From the IMG/VR virus record IMGVR_UViG_3300037041_001477, positions 1 to 23,264 of that record: a stretch of DNA of 23,264 bases. One strand, 5' to 3'. Shown here one piece after another: positions 14,191 to 21,802 of this stretch. Source of the stretch: a virus. The notes beneath the pieces are model-generated. The model searched no databases and was not told the origin of the DNA. It was given only the letters and a program-made list of their open reading frames with translations. Both the position numbers and the translations under genes were made by a program. The first letter of the stretch is position 1; each line of letters opens with the position of its first letter.

Positions 14191-16427
14191 AGCTCGCACG
14201 TCTGATCGACCACCGATGCCTGAAGGGGTTCCCCTTCAGTACCCCGGAAGGCTGGGTCGTGACGGACACGGAGACCACGGGCCTCGACCCGTGGCGCTCC
14301 GGCTGCCGTCCCTTCGCCTTCAGCTTCGCCAACGCGGACGGGGAGACGGCCTACGCCCGACTGGCCGTGAACCCCCGCACCCGGCAGGTGATCGTCGACG
14401 AGGACATCCTCGCCCCGATCCGCGAGATCATGGAAGACCCATCCACGACGAAGGTCCTGCACAACGCGATCTTCGATCTCCGTATGTACCTCATGCTGGG
14501 GATCGAGGTCGCCGGGCCGATCTTCGACACGATGGTCGGCATGCATGTGATCAACCCAGACGAGATGCAGTACGGGTTGAAGTACCTCGGGAAGAAGTAC
14601 CTCGGAGTCAGCGACGCGGACCAGAAGGACCTGGAGGAGTCGGTCAAGAAGATCCGCGCTCAGGTCGGCTGGGCGAAGAAGCGGGTGGAGGCGGGGAACC
14701 CCCGACCAGGGGACGAGTGGTTGTCCACCTGGACCACCGCCCCCGACGATGTCACCAATGGCAAGGACGCCTCCCGTGCGGACTACTGGATGGGGGACGT
14801 GGCCGCTTGCGAGAAGTACGCCCGTCTCGACGCCTACCGGACGGCGGTCCTCTTCGAGAACGAGAAGGCGGCCCTGGACCAGGACAAGGAGGACGGCGGC
14901 CATCTCTGGGACTGCATGAAGTCCGAGATCGAGCTGCAGCCTAACCTCTTCGCGATGGAGAACCGGGGGATCGCGATCGACATCGGGCACACCATGAAGC
15001 TGCGGGAGGGGTACCACGGGTTCGCCGTGGAGGCCAAGCAGAAGCTGACCGAGATGGGTCTGGCAGACCTGAACCCGAAGTCTCCGAAGCAGGTGTCGGC
15101 CTACTTCTTCGGGGAGCGCGGACTTAAACCCAATGAGTACTCAACTAACGATGAGGGGGAATCCGTCGCCTGCGTCCACTGCGCGACCCAGGTTGTTGGT
15201 TCTGATGGCAAGCCCGTCCGCCGGGAGACGATGACCAAGACTGGCAAGAAAATCATGCGGGCCATCAAGCGCTCCCCGGGCTGCAAGATCTGCCAGATGA
15301 CCGGGAAGAACCCGACCTGCGACGGGGAGTACTTGCAGAAGATCGCGTGGCGCTTCGACAAGGCGCAGGACAAGATGGTGGTGAACGACGAGGCCGCCTA
15401 CTGGATGCTGCGGTACGACGGATCGAAGCACATGCTGGTTAACTTCTTCGACGTCTACCTCGCGCTGGCCGACGAGGACCCGTACTCCTCTCCAGGAAAC
15501 AAGCGGCTGCACCCCAACTACAAGCAGACCGGGCCGGTGACGGGCCGCCTTGCCTGCGAGAGGCCGAACCTGATGCAGGTGGCCTCGGACGACACGCCCC
15601 GCAAGCACTCCGACATCAGCTACCGGACCCGCGAGTGTTTCGTCGCCAGGGAGAACTACTACCTCTACCTGCCGGACTACTCGCAGGTCGAGATCTGGCT
15701 CTTCGCCTCCCTGGCGAAGGACAAGACCATGCTCAACATTCTCCTGTCTGGCCGAGACTTCCACGGTACCATCGCCCACACCGTGTGGGGGAGCGAGTTC
15801 GACCTGGACGAGGCCCTCCGGTGCAAGAACATCCCGGAGTCCGAGCTGTCCGAGAAGGAGCTGAAGAACCTCAAGACCTACGTGAAGTACCGTAAGCGTT
15901 CGAAGATGCTGATGTTCGGCAAGCTCTATGGCGGCGGCCCGGGGGCCATCGGGGATCTGCTCCAGACGTCCGAGAAGGAGGCGCAGATCTTCATGGACGA
16001 CTACGACCGGCGTCTTCCGGGTATCCCTCGCTTCATGAAGGAGTGCATCCGCACCGCCCGGGAGAAGGGGTACATCCTGAACCCGTTCGGTCGGAAGTTC
16101 CCGATCCCCCGGGGGCTGGCCTACAAGGCCACCAACTACGAGATCCAGGGGACCGCCGCCTCCGTCATGAAGCGCAGCATCAACCGGATCTGTGCTCTCT
16201 CCAGGACGAAGCGGTATGGAGGGCGGATGTTCCCCCTCCTCAACATTCACGACGAGCATGTGATCGAAGTCCACAAGTCGATCCACGGAAAGCAAACCAT
16301 GCAAGACATCATCAAGGCGATGCAGGGCGACGACCATCTTCACCTCGGATGCCCCGTCCCCCTCCCCGTCGGTATGAAGTTCACCAAGACCCGTTGGTCT
16401 GATGTCGAAGAGGTGAAGAGCCTGTGA
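14187..16427 (+). CDS. Family A DNA polymerase with 3'-5' exonuclease and a zinc-finger insert
   Basis: The 746-residue product is the likely phage replicative DNA polymerase. The proofreading domain shows VTDTETTGLDP (D27, E29), VLHNAIFDLRMY and YARLDAYRTAVL. The polymerase domain shows TGRLACERPNLMQVA, motif A LPDYSQVEIW (D497 to E502), motif B KRSKMLMFGKLYGGG, and motif C NIHDEHVIEV (H688, D689, E690). Between the two domains lies an insert with CVHC (C329, C332), CKIC (C366, C369) and C378, a likely zinc site that ordinary PolA lacks. The usual Arg after motif A (IELR) is Trp here. GTG 14187 overlaps the radical SAM stop and gives a normal family length; the frame is open upstream to 14082 but only inside the radical SAM gene. 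Confidence 0.92.
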   Translation: MKLARLIDHRCLKGFPFSTPEGWVVTDTETTGLDPWRSGCRPFAFSFANADGETAYARLAVNPRTRQVIVDEDILAPIREIMEDPSTTKVLHNAIFDLRMYLMLGIEVAGPIFDTMVGMHVINPDEMQYGLKYLGKKYLGVSDADQKDLEESVKKIRAQVGWAKKRVEAGNPRPGDEWLSTWTTAPDDVTNGKDASRADYWMGDVAACEKYARLDAYRTAVLFENEKAALDQDKEDGGHLWDCMKSEIELQPNLFAMENRGIAIDIGHTMKLREGYHGFAVEAKQKLTEMGLADLNPKSPKQVSAYFFGERGLKPNEYSTNDEGESVACVHCATQVVGSDGKPVRRETMTKTGKKIMRAIKRSPGCKICQMTGKNPTCDGEYLQKIAWRFDKAQDKMVVNDEAAYWMLRYDGSKHMLVNFFDVYLALADEDPYSSPGNKRLHPNYKQTGPVTGRLACERPNLMQVASDDTPRKHSDISYRTRECFVARENYYLYLPDYSQVEIWLFASLAKDKTMLNILLSGRDFHGTIAHTVWGSEFDLDEALRCKNIPESELSEKELKNLKTYVKYRKRSKMLMFGKLYGGGPGAIGDLLQTSEKEAQIFMDDYDRRLPGIPRFMKECIRTAREKGYILNPFGRKFPIPRGLAYKATNYEIQGTAASVMKRSINRICALSRTKRYGGRMFPLLNIHDEHVIEVHKSIHGKQTMQDIIKAMQGDDHLHLGCPVPLPVGMKFTKTRWSDVEEVKSL

Positions 16428-18487
16428 GCATCGAGATCTATACCCAAGTCGGACTTGAACTCGCCAAAGTCGGGAGCCAGCTCCTGGGTGAATGCCCGTT
16501 CTGCGGCAAGACTAAGTTCTATGTCGACCCCAACACCACCAAGTACGACTGCAAGGTCTGCGGCGAGCACGGAAACGACAGCACGATCGTCGGACGGCTA
16601 GCCACAGAGGTGTGGCGGCCCGCCCTCACGGACGAGCATGTGGCTGCCCTCAGCCGCTATCGGAAGGGACTACCGGAGGACTCCTTCTGGTTGACCGAGA
16701 CGCTCGGATGGAACGAAGCGCGGGAGTGCTATGTTTGGACCGTGCGGATGGCCGACGGGAGGGTCCGGGGATACCGATACTTCACCATCCCGAAGAAGGG
16801 GAAGAACGCGATCCACAACTCGGGCGGCGGCAAGACCGGCCTCCTGGGATCTGAGCTCCTGGCTGTCCCCGAGCGGAAGAACGAGACGGTCTACATGACC
16901 GAGGGCGAGTGGGACTTCCACGCGACCATCTGGCTCCTGATGGTCGTCCGGCAGGATGGGATCGTTATCTCTGTCCCCGGGGCAGGGGTCCTCCCGGACC
17001 AGATCCTCGGAGACCTTGCCGGTCGGAACATCGTCCTCCTCTACGACAACGATCAAGCCGGGCAGAACGGATGCTACTCGGCGTGGTCGAAGCTCAAGGC
17101 TTCCGCCCGGTCGGTCAAGTGCCTCCACTGGACGAAGGAGAAGAAGGATGGGTACGACCTCAGCGATCTGGTGATGGAGAACGTTCGTAAGCCCAAGGAC
17201 GCCTTCGGGTACATCCAGGCCCAGACCAAGGACAAGCCAGCCAAGGAGCCACCCGCTGTGGCCGCCCGGCAGGCGGCGATCAACGCCAAGCAAGCGGACC
17301 AAGAGAAGCTGACTCCGGCCACTGTCGAGGAGCTTCATGCCGTATACAAGCGTTGGCTCTGCCTAGAGAACACCGACCTCCTGGACGTGGCCATGGGCTG
17401 CCTCTGGACCTGCCACCTTCCAGGAAATCCGATCTGGCTCTTCATCGTCAGCCCTCCCAGCAGCAGCAAGTCCGAGGTGCTGGTGCCAGTCTCGGACTGG
17501 TGGCGCTGCTACGCCCTTAGCAACGTGTCGTCCAAGGGGCTGGTCTCCGGCTTCGCGGGGCAGGCCGGGTCGGACCCATCCCTCCTGGCGAAGATGGACG
17601 GGGTGCCCGGGGCGTTGATCGTGAAGGATCTCACCCCGCTGATCCAGTCGAATCCCGTGGAGCGGGACGAAGTCTTCGGGATCCTCCGCGACGCCTACGA
17701 CGGGTCGTGCTCGAAGGACTTCGGCAACGGTCTTCGTCGGGAGTACAAGAAGTTGAACTTCGCCATCCTGGCTGGCGTCACTCCGGCTATCGATGCCATG
17801 TCCCACGTTGCCATGGGAGAACGCTTCCTCAAGTTCCGCCCAGACAAGGAGACCCGCCGGGCGGACGAAGAGGCTCGGGCCATCAGGGCGATCCAGAACA
17901 CGTCCATACTGGAGAAGATGCGGGAGGAGCTACGGGACATTAGCGTCCGTTGCCTCCTCCGCCCGTTTGACAAGGAGCGGGTCCCATCGCCCGACCCTGA
18001 GGCCATGGAGTTCCTGGCCCGTCTCGCCCAGCTGACGGCTTGGATGCGTGGCACCACGCTGATGGACGAACGGTCGGGGAAGTCGATCGCGGCCCCGATG
18101 GTGGAGGCGTGCCCCCGTCTCGCGATCCAGTTCGTGAAGCTCTCCCAGGGGATCGCCCTGCACCTCGGCGTTGACAGCATCTCCGACCAACGGGTCAAGT
18201 CGCTCATCCGTCGGGTGGCCCTCCACACCGGGGATGCGATCACGATCCACGTGTTCCAGACCATCTGGCGCATCGGGGTTCCTACGAACAAGAAGGAGGT
18301 CGTCCGGATCCTTAGGACGTACAACTTCACGACCGTCAGCGCGGTCTTCGACAAGATGGTCGCCATTGACCTGATCAGCCGTGTTGGAGACATCGAGTAC
18401 AGGGTGTCGGAAGACGCAGCCCGGCTTGTGGAGAGCACCAAGCTGTTCGACGGCCTCCCGCGCTCTGACCCCTTCTGGAAGGCCTAG
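16424..18487 (+). CDS. DNA primase with zinc finger and Toprim domain, fused to a P-loop-like domain
   Basis: The 687-residue product begins with a primase zinc finger (CPFC 24-27, CKVC 43-46). A Toprim domain follows (TEGEWDF with E160; LLYDNDQAGQ with D208 and D210), the catalytic core of DnaG-type primases. After a charged linker (about 265-300) a second region resembles a helicase or ATPase domain: FIVSPPSSSKSEVL (340-353) in the Walker A place and ALIVKDLTPLI (397-407) in the Walker B place. Both key Gly residues of Walker A are Ser here (S-P-P-S-S-S-K-S), so ATP binding may be altered. It probably primes and may help unwind DNA for the adjacent polymerase. GTG overlaps the polymerase stop. 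It is the last gene of the rightward block. Confidence 0.85.
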   Translation: MSIEIYTQVGLELAKVGSQLLGECPFCGKTKFYVDPNTTKYDCKVCGEHGNDSTIVGRLATEVWRPALTDEHVAALSRYRKGLPEDSFWLTETLGWNEARECYVWTVRMADGRVRGYRYFTIPKKGKNAIHNSGGGKTGLLGSELLAVPERKNETVYMTEGEWDFHATIWLLMVVRQDGIVISVPGAGVLPDQILGDLAGRNIVLLYDNDQAGQNGCYSAWSKLKASARSVKCLHWTKEKKDGYDLSDLVMENVRKPKDAFGYIQAQTKDKPAKEPPAVAARQAAINAKQADQEKLTPATVEELHAVYKRWLCLENTDLLDVAMGCLWTCHLPGNPIWLFIVSPPSSSKSEVLVPVSDWWRCYALSNVSSKGLVSGFAGQAGSDPSLLAKMDGVPGALIVKDLTPLIQSNPVERDEVFGILRDAYDGSCSKDFGNGLRREYKKLNFAILAGVTPAIDAMSHVAMGERFLKFRPDKETRRADEEARAIRAIQNTSILEKMREELRDISVRCLLRPFDKERVPSPDPEAMEFLARLAQLTAWMRGTTLMDERSGKSIAAPMVEACPRLAIQFVKLSQGIALHLGVDSISDQRVKSLIRRVALHTGDAITIHVFQTIWRIGVPTNKKEVVRILRTYNFTTVSAVFDKMVAIDLISRVGDIEYRVSEDAARLVESTKLFDGLPRSDPFWKA

Positions 18488-18611
18488 GCGGGGCGGCGGG
18501 GCGGGCTAGCGGGTTAATTCCTAGGGGGGTAGGGCTAGCGATCGGCCCGGGGGCGGGGCGATGGGGGCCGAGGCTCCGATCGCCCCGCCTAGGGGCCTAG
18601 GATCGCATCCC
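18488..18611. terminator. Convergent junction, probable bidirectional terminator region
   Basis: Rightward and leftward gene blocks converge here without another gene. An 11-bp perfect inverted repeat, GGCGGGGCGAT (18552-18562) and ATCGCCCCGCC (18579-18589), has a 16-base loop and would form a very stable hairpin in either direction. A competing 8-bp pair, GCGATCGG (18538-18545) and CCGATCGC (18576-18583), overlaps it. No T run follows on either strand, so termination would need to be factor-dependent or rely on polymerase collision. The region also contains four CCTAGG and two GCTAGC palindromes. Confidence 0.5.
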
Positions 18612-18821
18612 CTAATTGGACGTCGGGTCTGGTAGAGTGTCCAAGCAGAGGGGGGTGTCCAACACCCCGTCCAATGATATCAAGTTACCACCACTGGTCA
18701 GATACGTCTTGATCTCCTTCACGTCAACGTCGAGCGTCCCGGTCTTCTTGGTCCCGTCATCCATGACGGCGACCAAGTGGATGCGGGCCTTCATGGAGGC
18801 TGTGCGGAGCGGGGTCGTCAT
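18612..18821 (-). CDS. Small hypothetical protein, last gene of leftward block
   Basis: The 69-residue product (starting MTTPLRTASMKARIHLVAVM) is unrecognised. It looks like a small mixed alpha/beta protein with DVDVKEIKTYLTSGG in its middle and no Cys pair, signal or membrane helix. The start at 18821 overlaps the stop of the upstream zinc-ribbon gene (ATGA), which is why it is preferred over the longer frame reaching 18923. A GGGGTGT-CCA-ACACCCC hairpin (18652-18668) lies inside its 3' part and may act as an mRNA end or attenuator. It terminates with TAG at the edge of the convergent junction. Confidence 0.5.
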   Translation of the reverse strand: MTTPLRTASMKARIHLVAVMDDGTKKTGTLDVDVKEIKTYLTSGGNLISLDGVLDTPLCLDTLPDPTSN

Positions 18822-19078
18822 GACCGACCCATGCACTTCGGGCAGACGTCGATCCCCCGGGACTTGATGTTCCACCCAGCCGCAATGGCTGCGGCTCGAT
18901 TGAGGACCACCTTGACCCTGCACCTTACGCAGTACCGCTCCTTCGGCTGATGCCCGGGACGGCGACTGACATCGAAGAACTGGTTAGCTGCGTTCCGGTG
19001 GACCTTGAGGTGCGGGTTGGCCTCGATCAGGGTGTCGAGGTCCAACCCCCGGGGGATGTAGATACGGATCAAGGTCAT
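18818..19078 (-). CDS. Small zinc-ribbon-type protein
   Basis: The 86-residue product carries two Cys pairs, YCVRC (C50, C53) and CPKC (C79, C82), a four-Cys set likely to bind zinc in a ribbon. Between them lies VKVVLNRAAAIAAGWNIKSR. The N-terminus, MTLIRIYIPRGLDLDTLIEA, looks like a small alpha/beta domain. The start at 19078 overlaps the preceding stop (ATGA). The longer frame to 19195 runs through the upstream gene and was rejected. It may bind nucleic acid together with the neighbouring HTH protein; this is inference. Confidence 0.55.
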   Translation of the reverse strand: MTLIRIYIPRGLDLDTLIEANPHLKVHRNAANQFFDVSRRPGHQPKERYCVRCRVKVVLNRAAAIAAGWNIKSRGIDVCPKCMGRS

Positions 19079-19293
19079 GGGAGCACCCCGGTCTCCAACG
19101 CCGTGCGGCCGATGTCGGTGATCATCCACCCCTGGCTCGACTGCATGATACACTGCCTCCCGAGGAGGCGGCGGGTGGTCTCCACCGTGACGCACTTGAC
19201 GTCAAGGTCGGCGGCGATCATCGACCCGGTCATCCCATGCCCCCTCAACTTGAGGAGGGCGAGGACTCTACGTTGGAATGGCGAGAGTCTCAC
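19075..19293 (-). CDS. Small winged-helix/HTH-like protein
   Basis: The 72-residue product from GTG 19293 has helix, turn and helix spacing like a MarR-type winged helix: LSPFQRRVLALLKLRGHGMT, then SMIAADLDVKCVTVETTRRL as the recognition pair, then a short wing (MQSSQGWMITDIGRTAL). Such small proteins are often phage transcription regulators. The GTG overlaps the stop of the preceding exported-protein gene (GTGA); the longer frame to 19383 lies within that gene. No binding site can be assigned. Confidence 0.6.
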   Translation of the reverse strand: MRLSPFQRRVLALLKLRGHGMTGSMIAADLDVKCVTVETTRRLLGRQCIMQSSQGWMITDIGRTALETGVLP

Positions 19294-19544
19294 CGCACCA
19301 CCACCCGCTGCATCTTTGCGATGTTGCGGAGGCGGCGGGCCTCCCGGTACGGGGCAGCGATGGCGTCCTGCTCGGCCTTCCACTGGGCCGTGGTCTCCTC
19401 CTCCCGCCTGCGGCGGGCCTGGGCCGCTGCCTCCCGCTCCCGCCGCTTCTCGGCGATCTCCTCGGGAGTCAGTCTGGTCTCGTCTGCGAGGGTCCCGGAG
19501 AGAGCCGCCGCAACGATAGCCATGGTGAGGGCGGCCCGGCTCAT
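19290..19544 (-). CDS. Small secreted or membrane-anchored coiled-coil protein
   Basis: The 84-residue product starts with MSRAALTMAIVAAALSGTLADE, a typical short signal peptide or single membrane anchor with likely cleavage after TLA. The rest is a highly charged helix rich in Arg, Glu and Ala (EEIAEKRREREAAAQARRRREEE), probably a coiled coil. The layout recalls spanin-type or periplasmic lysis proteins, but there is no lipobox Cys and no lysin nearby, so the role is open. Its ATG overlaps the stop of the gene upstream (ATGA). Confidence 0.5.
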   Translation of the reverse strand: MSRAALTMAIVAAALSGTLADETRLTPEEIAEKRREREAAAQARRRREEETTAQWKAEQDAIAAPYREARRLRNIAKMQRVVVR

Positions 19545-19957
19545 CCCTCGTACCCCTTGTACATCTCCTCGGGCTTCAGGGGCCGGATGGCCAGCATCAC
19601 GAGGACGCCGTTCGTGGTGGCTTCTTCCAGGAACGTTTCGGTGTGCGGGGCCTTCGGGACGGCCTTCTCGGCCTCCTGCATCTGGAGCTTGACCTTCTCG
19701 GCCAGCTCCCGCCCGCAGGCCTCCAGCATCGCTCCCTTACCGGCCCGGTAGAGGTCGAACGAGAGGCCGTCGACACGCATGCTGATGGTGTAACCCCGGT
19801 TCGAAGGGGTGACGGGTTCGACGCCCATCTTGCCGATGTGGTAGAGTGCGAAGAGGGTCCGGGCCATATCCTCCACCTCCACCCCGGTCGGGGTGGGGTG
19901 TTCGTCGCAGAAACGGGAGAGGGCGTCGACGGCCTTCTCGATGAGAGGGTTGCTCAT
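19541..19957 (-). CDS. Hypothetical protein (138 residues)
   Basis: The product is unrecognised. It begins with MSNPLIEKAVDALSRFCDEH, likely helical, has a central beta-rich part (GYTISMRVDGLSFDLYRAGK) and a helical part (ACGRELAEKVKLQMQEAEKA), and ends MYKGYEG. No signal, membrane helix or Cys cluster is seen. It starts one base after the stop of the DUF932 gene and overlaps the next gene (ATGA), so it is part of the leftward operon. Confidence 0.55.
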   Translation of the reverse strand: MSNPLIEKAVDALSRFCDEHPTPTGVEVEDMARTLFALYHIGKMGVEPVTPSNRGYTISMRVDGLSFDLYRAGKGAMLEACGRELAEKVKLQMQEAEKAVPKAPHTETFLEEATTNGVLVMLAIRPLKPEEMYKGYEG

Positions 19958-19958
19958 G

Positions 19959-21137
19959 TTATTTCACCATGGCCAGGAGGTGGGGGATCTGGGAGTCGAG
20001 GGTGGTGCGGCGGTCGCCGTTGCCGTAGACTTCCTGGGAGAGTCGGGTCACGCCGGTGACCATCCCCCAGACCGTACGGGGGTTCACCCGATCGGCATCG
20101 CGGGATGCGGCGAGGTGGTAGGCCGCCATCAGGTCCTTCTGAGGGATCTTGACACGGCGGTTCTTGAACACCGCCTCGACGGTCTCCAGGGCGTTCTTCC
20201 CCAGCTCGACCGTCTTGGCCATCTCGATGGTTCGAACCATTTCACGGGTGCCGTTCTGGATCCAGAGATCCAGGTCCTGGGCCACCGCCTCGATCGCCCG
20301 GGTCTCGGCCTGCTTGCCGAGGTGGCGGATGCTGATCTCCTTGATGTCCTTGACGTCCCACACGATATGGTTGCCGCAGACGTGGTCGTAGGCGAACATC
20401 ACGATCTCGCAGCTGCCGTCGCCGACTTCGGTGTTGCGGAAGAAGGCCCCGCGCTGGAGCACCTGCCCGGTGCCGACGTCGATCTCGCCTCCGCCCTTGA
20501 CCATGAACACGAACATGTTCCGGTCTCCGAGGTAGAGACCCGCCGGGGCGATCGGGTCGCCCTCACCGAGTCCCCAGCCGACCTTGGCGGTCTTCCAACG
20601 GACGACGTCCTCCTTGGAGACTCGGCGGGTCCGTGCGGCAGCGGTGCGGCCATTCGGGCGGCCCGGGGGCACGATCCATCCCCGGGATTCGAGTCCCTGC
20701 AACCCTTCGACGATCTTGTGGTTCGGGATGTAGCCGTACTTGTTCGACACGAGGCATTCGACCCGGCCCAGCGAGACGTGGGCGACGCACTCCTTGGCGA
20801 AGTGCCGACGGTTGTCCTCCTCCGAGAGGTGGAAGTTCAGGAGGTCGGCGGCCCGCTCGGCGGGCAGCGTCTGCAGGTACTCGGCCGGAGCGCCGAGCTT
20901 CCCGGCGATCTGCCGGAAGGACCAGTCGGTGAAGACCTGGTTGGCGTGGCCGGGGATGTTGAGTAGGAGGCCCCGGTCGGAGGTGGCGTGGAAGGCCAGC
21001 TTCTCGGGCGGGGCCTCGATGCGCTGACGGTTCTGGTGTTGAGCCAGAGATGCGAGGTACAGGGCGTTGAGGTCCCAGTAGCGTTCGTCATCGGGGCGCG
21101 AGGCCCACTGGTTGCTGGCGGTCATGAGGTCGGGCAT
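19959..21137 (-). CDS. DUF932 phage/plasmid-like protein
   Basis: The 392-residue product has the pattern of DUF932 proteins found on phages and plasmids: ECLVSNKYGYIPNHKIVEGL, GLYLGDRNMFVFMV, and GAFFRNTEVGDGSCEIVMFA followed by YDHVCGNHIVWDV. The molecular role of the family is not established; many members lie beside replication or mobile-element genes. I prefer ATG 21137 because AAGGAG lies about 7 bases upstream; the frame continues to 21179 without a better site. It is the longest gene of the leftward block, and the gap of 78 bases upstream is one of the few in that operon, so a promoter might lie there. Confidence 0.75.
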   Translation of the reverse strand: MPDLMTASNQWASRPDDERYWDLNALYLASLAQHQNRQRIEAPPEKLAFHATSDRGLLLNIPGHANQVFTDWSFRQIAGKLGAPAEYLQTLPAERAADLLNFHLSEEDNRRHFAKECVAHVSLGRVECLVSNKYGYIPNHKIVEGLQGLESRGWIVPPGRPNGRTAAARTRRVSKEDVVRWKTAKVGWGLGEGDPIAPAGLYLGDRNMFVFMVKGGGEIDVGTGQVLQRGAFFRNTEVGDGSCEIVMFAYDHVCGNHIVWDVKDIKEISIRHLGKQAETRAIEAVAQDLDLWIQNGTREMVRTIEMAKTVELGKNALETVEAVFKNRRVKIPQKDLMAAYHLAASRDADRVNPRTVWGMVTGVTRLSQEVYGNGDRRTTLDSQIPHLLAMVK

Positions 21138-21215
21138 GGTGTTCTCCTTGGCGCTGTGCGCCGGGGGGATTATGAGCATCGGGCATCCGATTGCTCGGGC
21201 TATTTTCGGGACGTC

Positions 21216-21530
21216 TTAGGTGTGCTCGGACAGGGTACGGACAAGGAACCAGGTGGCTTCGTCGGGGGCCTTCAGGTGGGTGATGAGTTTCTCGGCGATC
21301 TGGATGGCCTCCGACCAGCCCATGTCGCGGAGCGGGACGTAGCAGTATTCCAAGTCCTTGTCCGGGGTGTCGACGATCTGGATGAAGATCAGCGGGCAGC
21401 CCTCCTCGGGGCAGCCGCCGAGGGTCATGACGAACGTGTCGTCATAGCAGATCATCGGCTCGTTGGTGCCGAACTTCTCGGCCCCGGCGAAGCCGTGCCA
21501 GTCGGAGGCGGTGAATGGTTTGAGGTTCAT
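21216..21530 (-). CDS. Hypothetical protein (104 residues)
   Basis: The product is unrecognised. It is a soluble, probably alpha/beta protein with three Cys in the middle (GGCPEEGC, LEYCYVP) and a helical C-terminus (WSEAIQIAEKLITHLK). The start at 21530 has GGAAGG about 10 bases upstream and overlaps the stop of the preceding gene (ATGA). It ends with TAA before the 78-base gap leading to the DUF932 gene. Confidence 0.55.
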   Translation of the reverse strand: MNLKPFTASDWHGFAGAEKFGTNEPMICYDDTFVMTLGGCPEEGCPLIFIQIVDTPDKDLEYCYVPLRDMGWSEAIQIAEKLITHLKAPDEATWFLVRTLSEHT

Positions 21531-21802
21531 ACGGTGATGTCCTTCCTGGTAGTGATGAGGCCTTCGTGAGGTGCTCCGTCGACGCGGAGGCCGACGTTGT
21601 ACCCGTCGTAAGGAACGAAGTTGGTGACCGTGGCCCGACGGCCATCACGGAGCTTGACCCGAGTTCCTTTCTTCAGGAACCCCGGGAGGAGGTGCTGGGT
21701 CTTGATCAGTTCCTGTCCGTAGGCGAAGAGCTCACCGATCGTGGCCCCCGGCCCCGGGTGCTTCGGGATCTTGACAGCCCACGGCTGGCGGGTGATCTTC
21801 AC
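21527..21802 (-). CDS. Small hypothetical protein with SH3/KOW-like end
   Basis: From GTG 21802 the product is 91 residues, starting VKITRQPWAVKIPKHPGPGA. The second half (KKGTRVKLRDGRRATVTNFV and onward) reads like a small beta-barrel of SH3 or KOW type, which may bind protein or nucleic acid. The GTG overlaps the stop of the small membrane protein gene (GTGA). The frame stays open to 22045 but that part is Arg/Pro-rich out-of-frame sequence of the two upstream genes. Confidence 0.5.
   Translation of the reverse strand: MKITRQPWAVKIPKHPGPGATIGELFAYGQELIKTQHLLPGFLKKGTRVKLRDGRRATVTNFVPYDGYNVGLRVDGAPHEGLITTRKDITV

Noticed and set aside
15141-16343. A 400-residue open frame on the minus strand opposite DNA polymerase
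   Set aside because: It is a shadow of the polymerase gene, with no motif and no plausible operon on that strand there.
12289-16427. Z-genome (2-aminoadenine) cluster
   Set aside because: HD enzyme, small helical protein and PolA are reminiscent, but no PurZ is seen in the window and the HD protein reads as YfbR-like.
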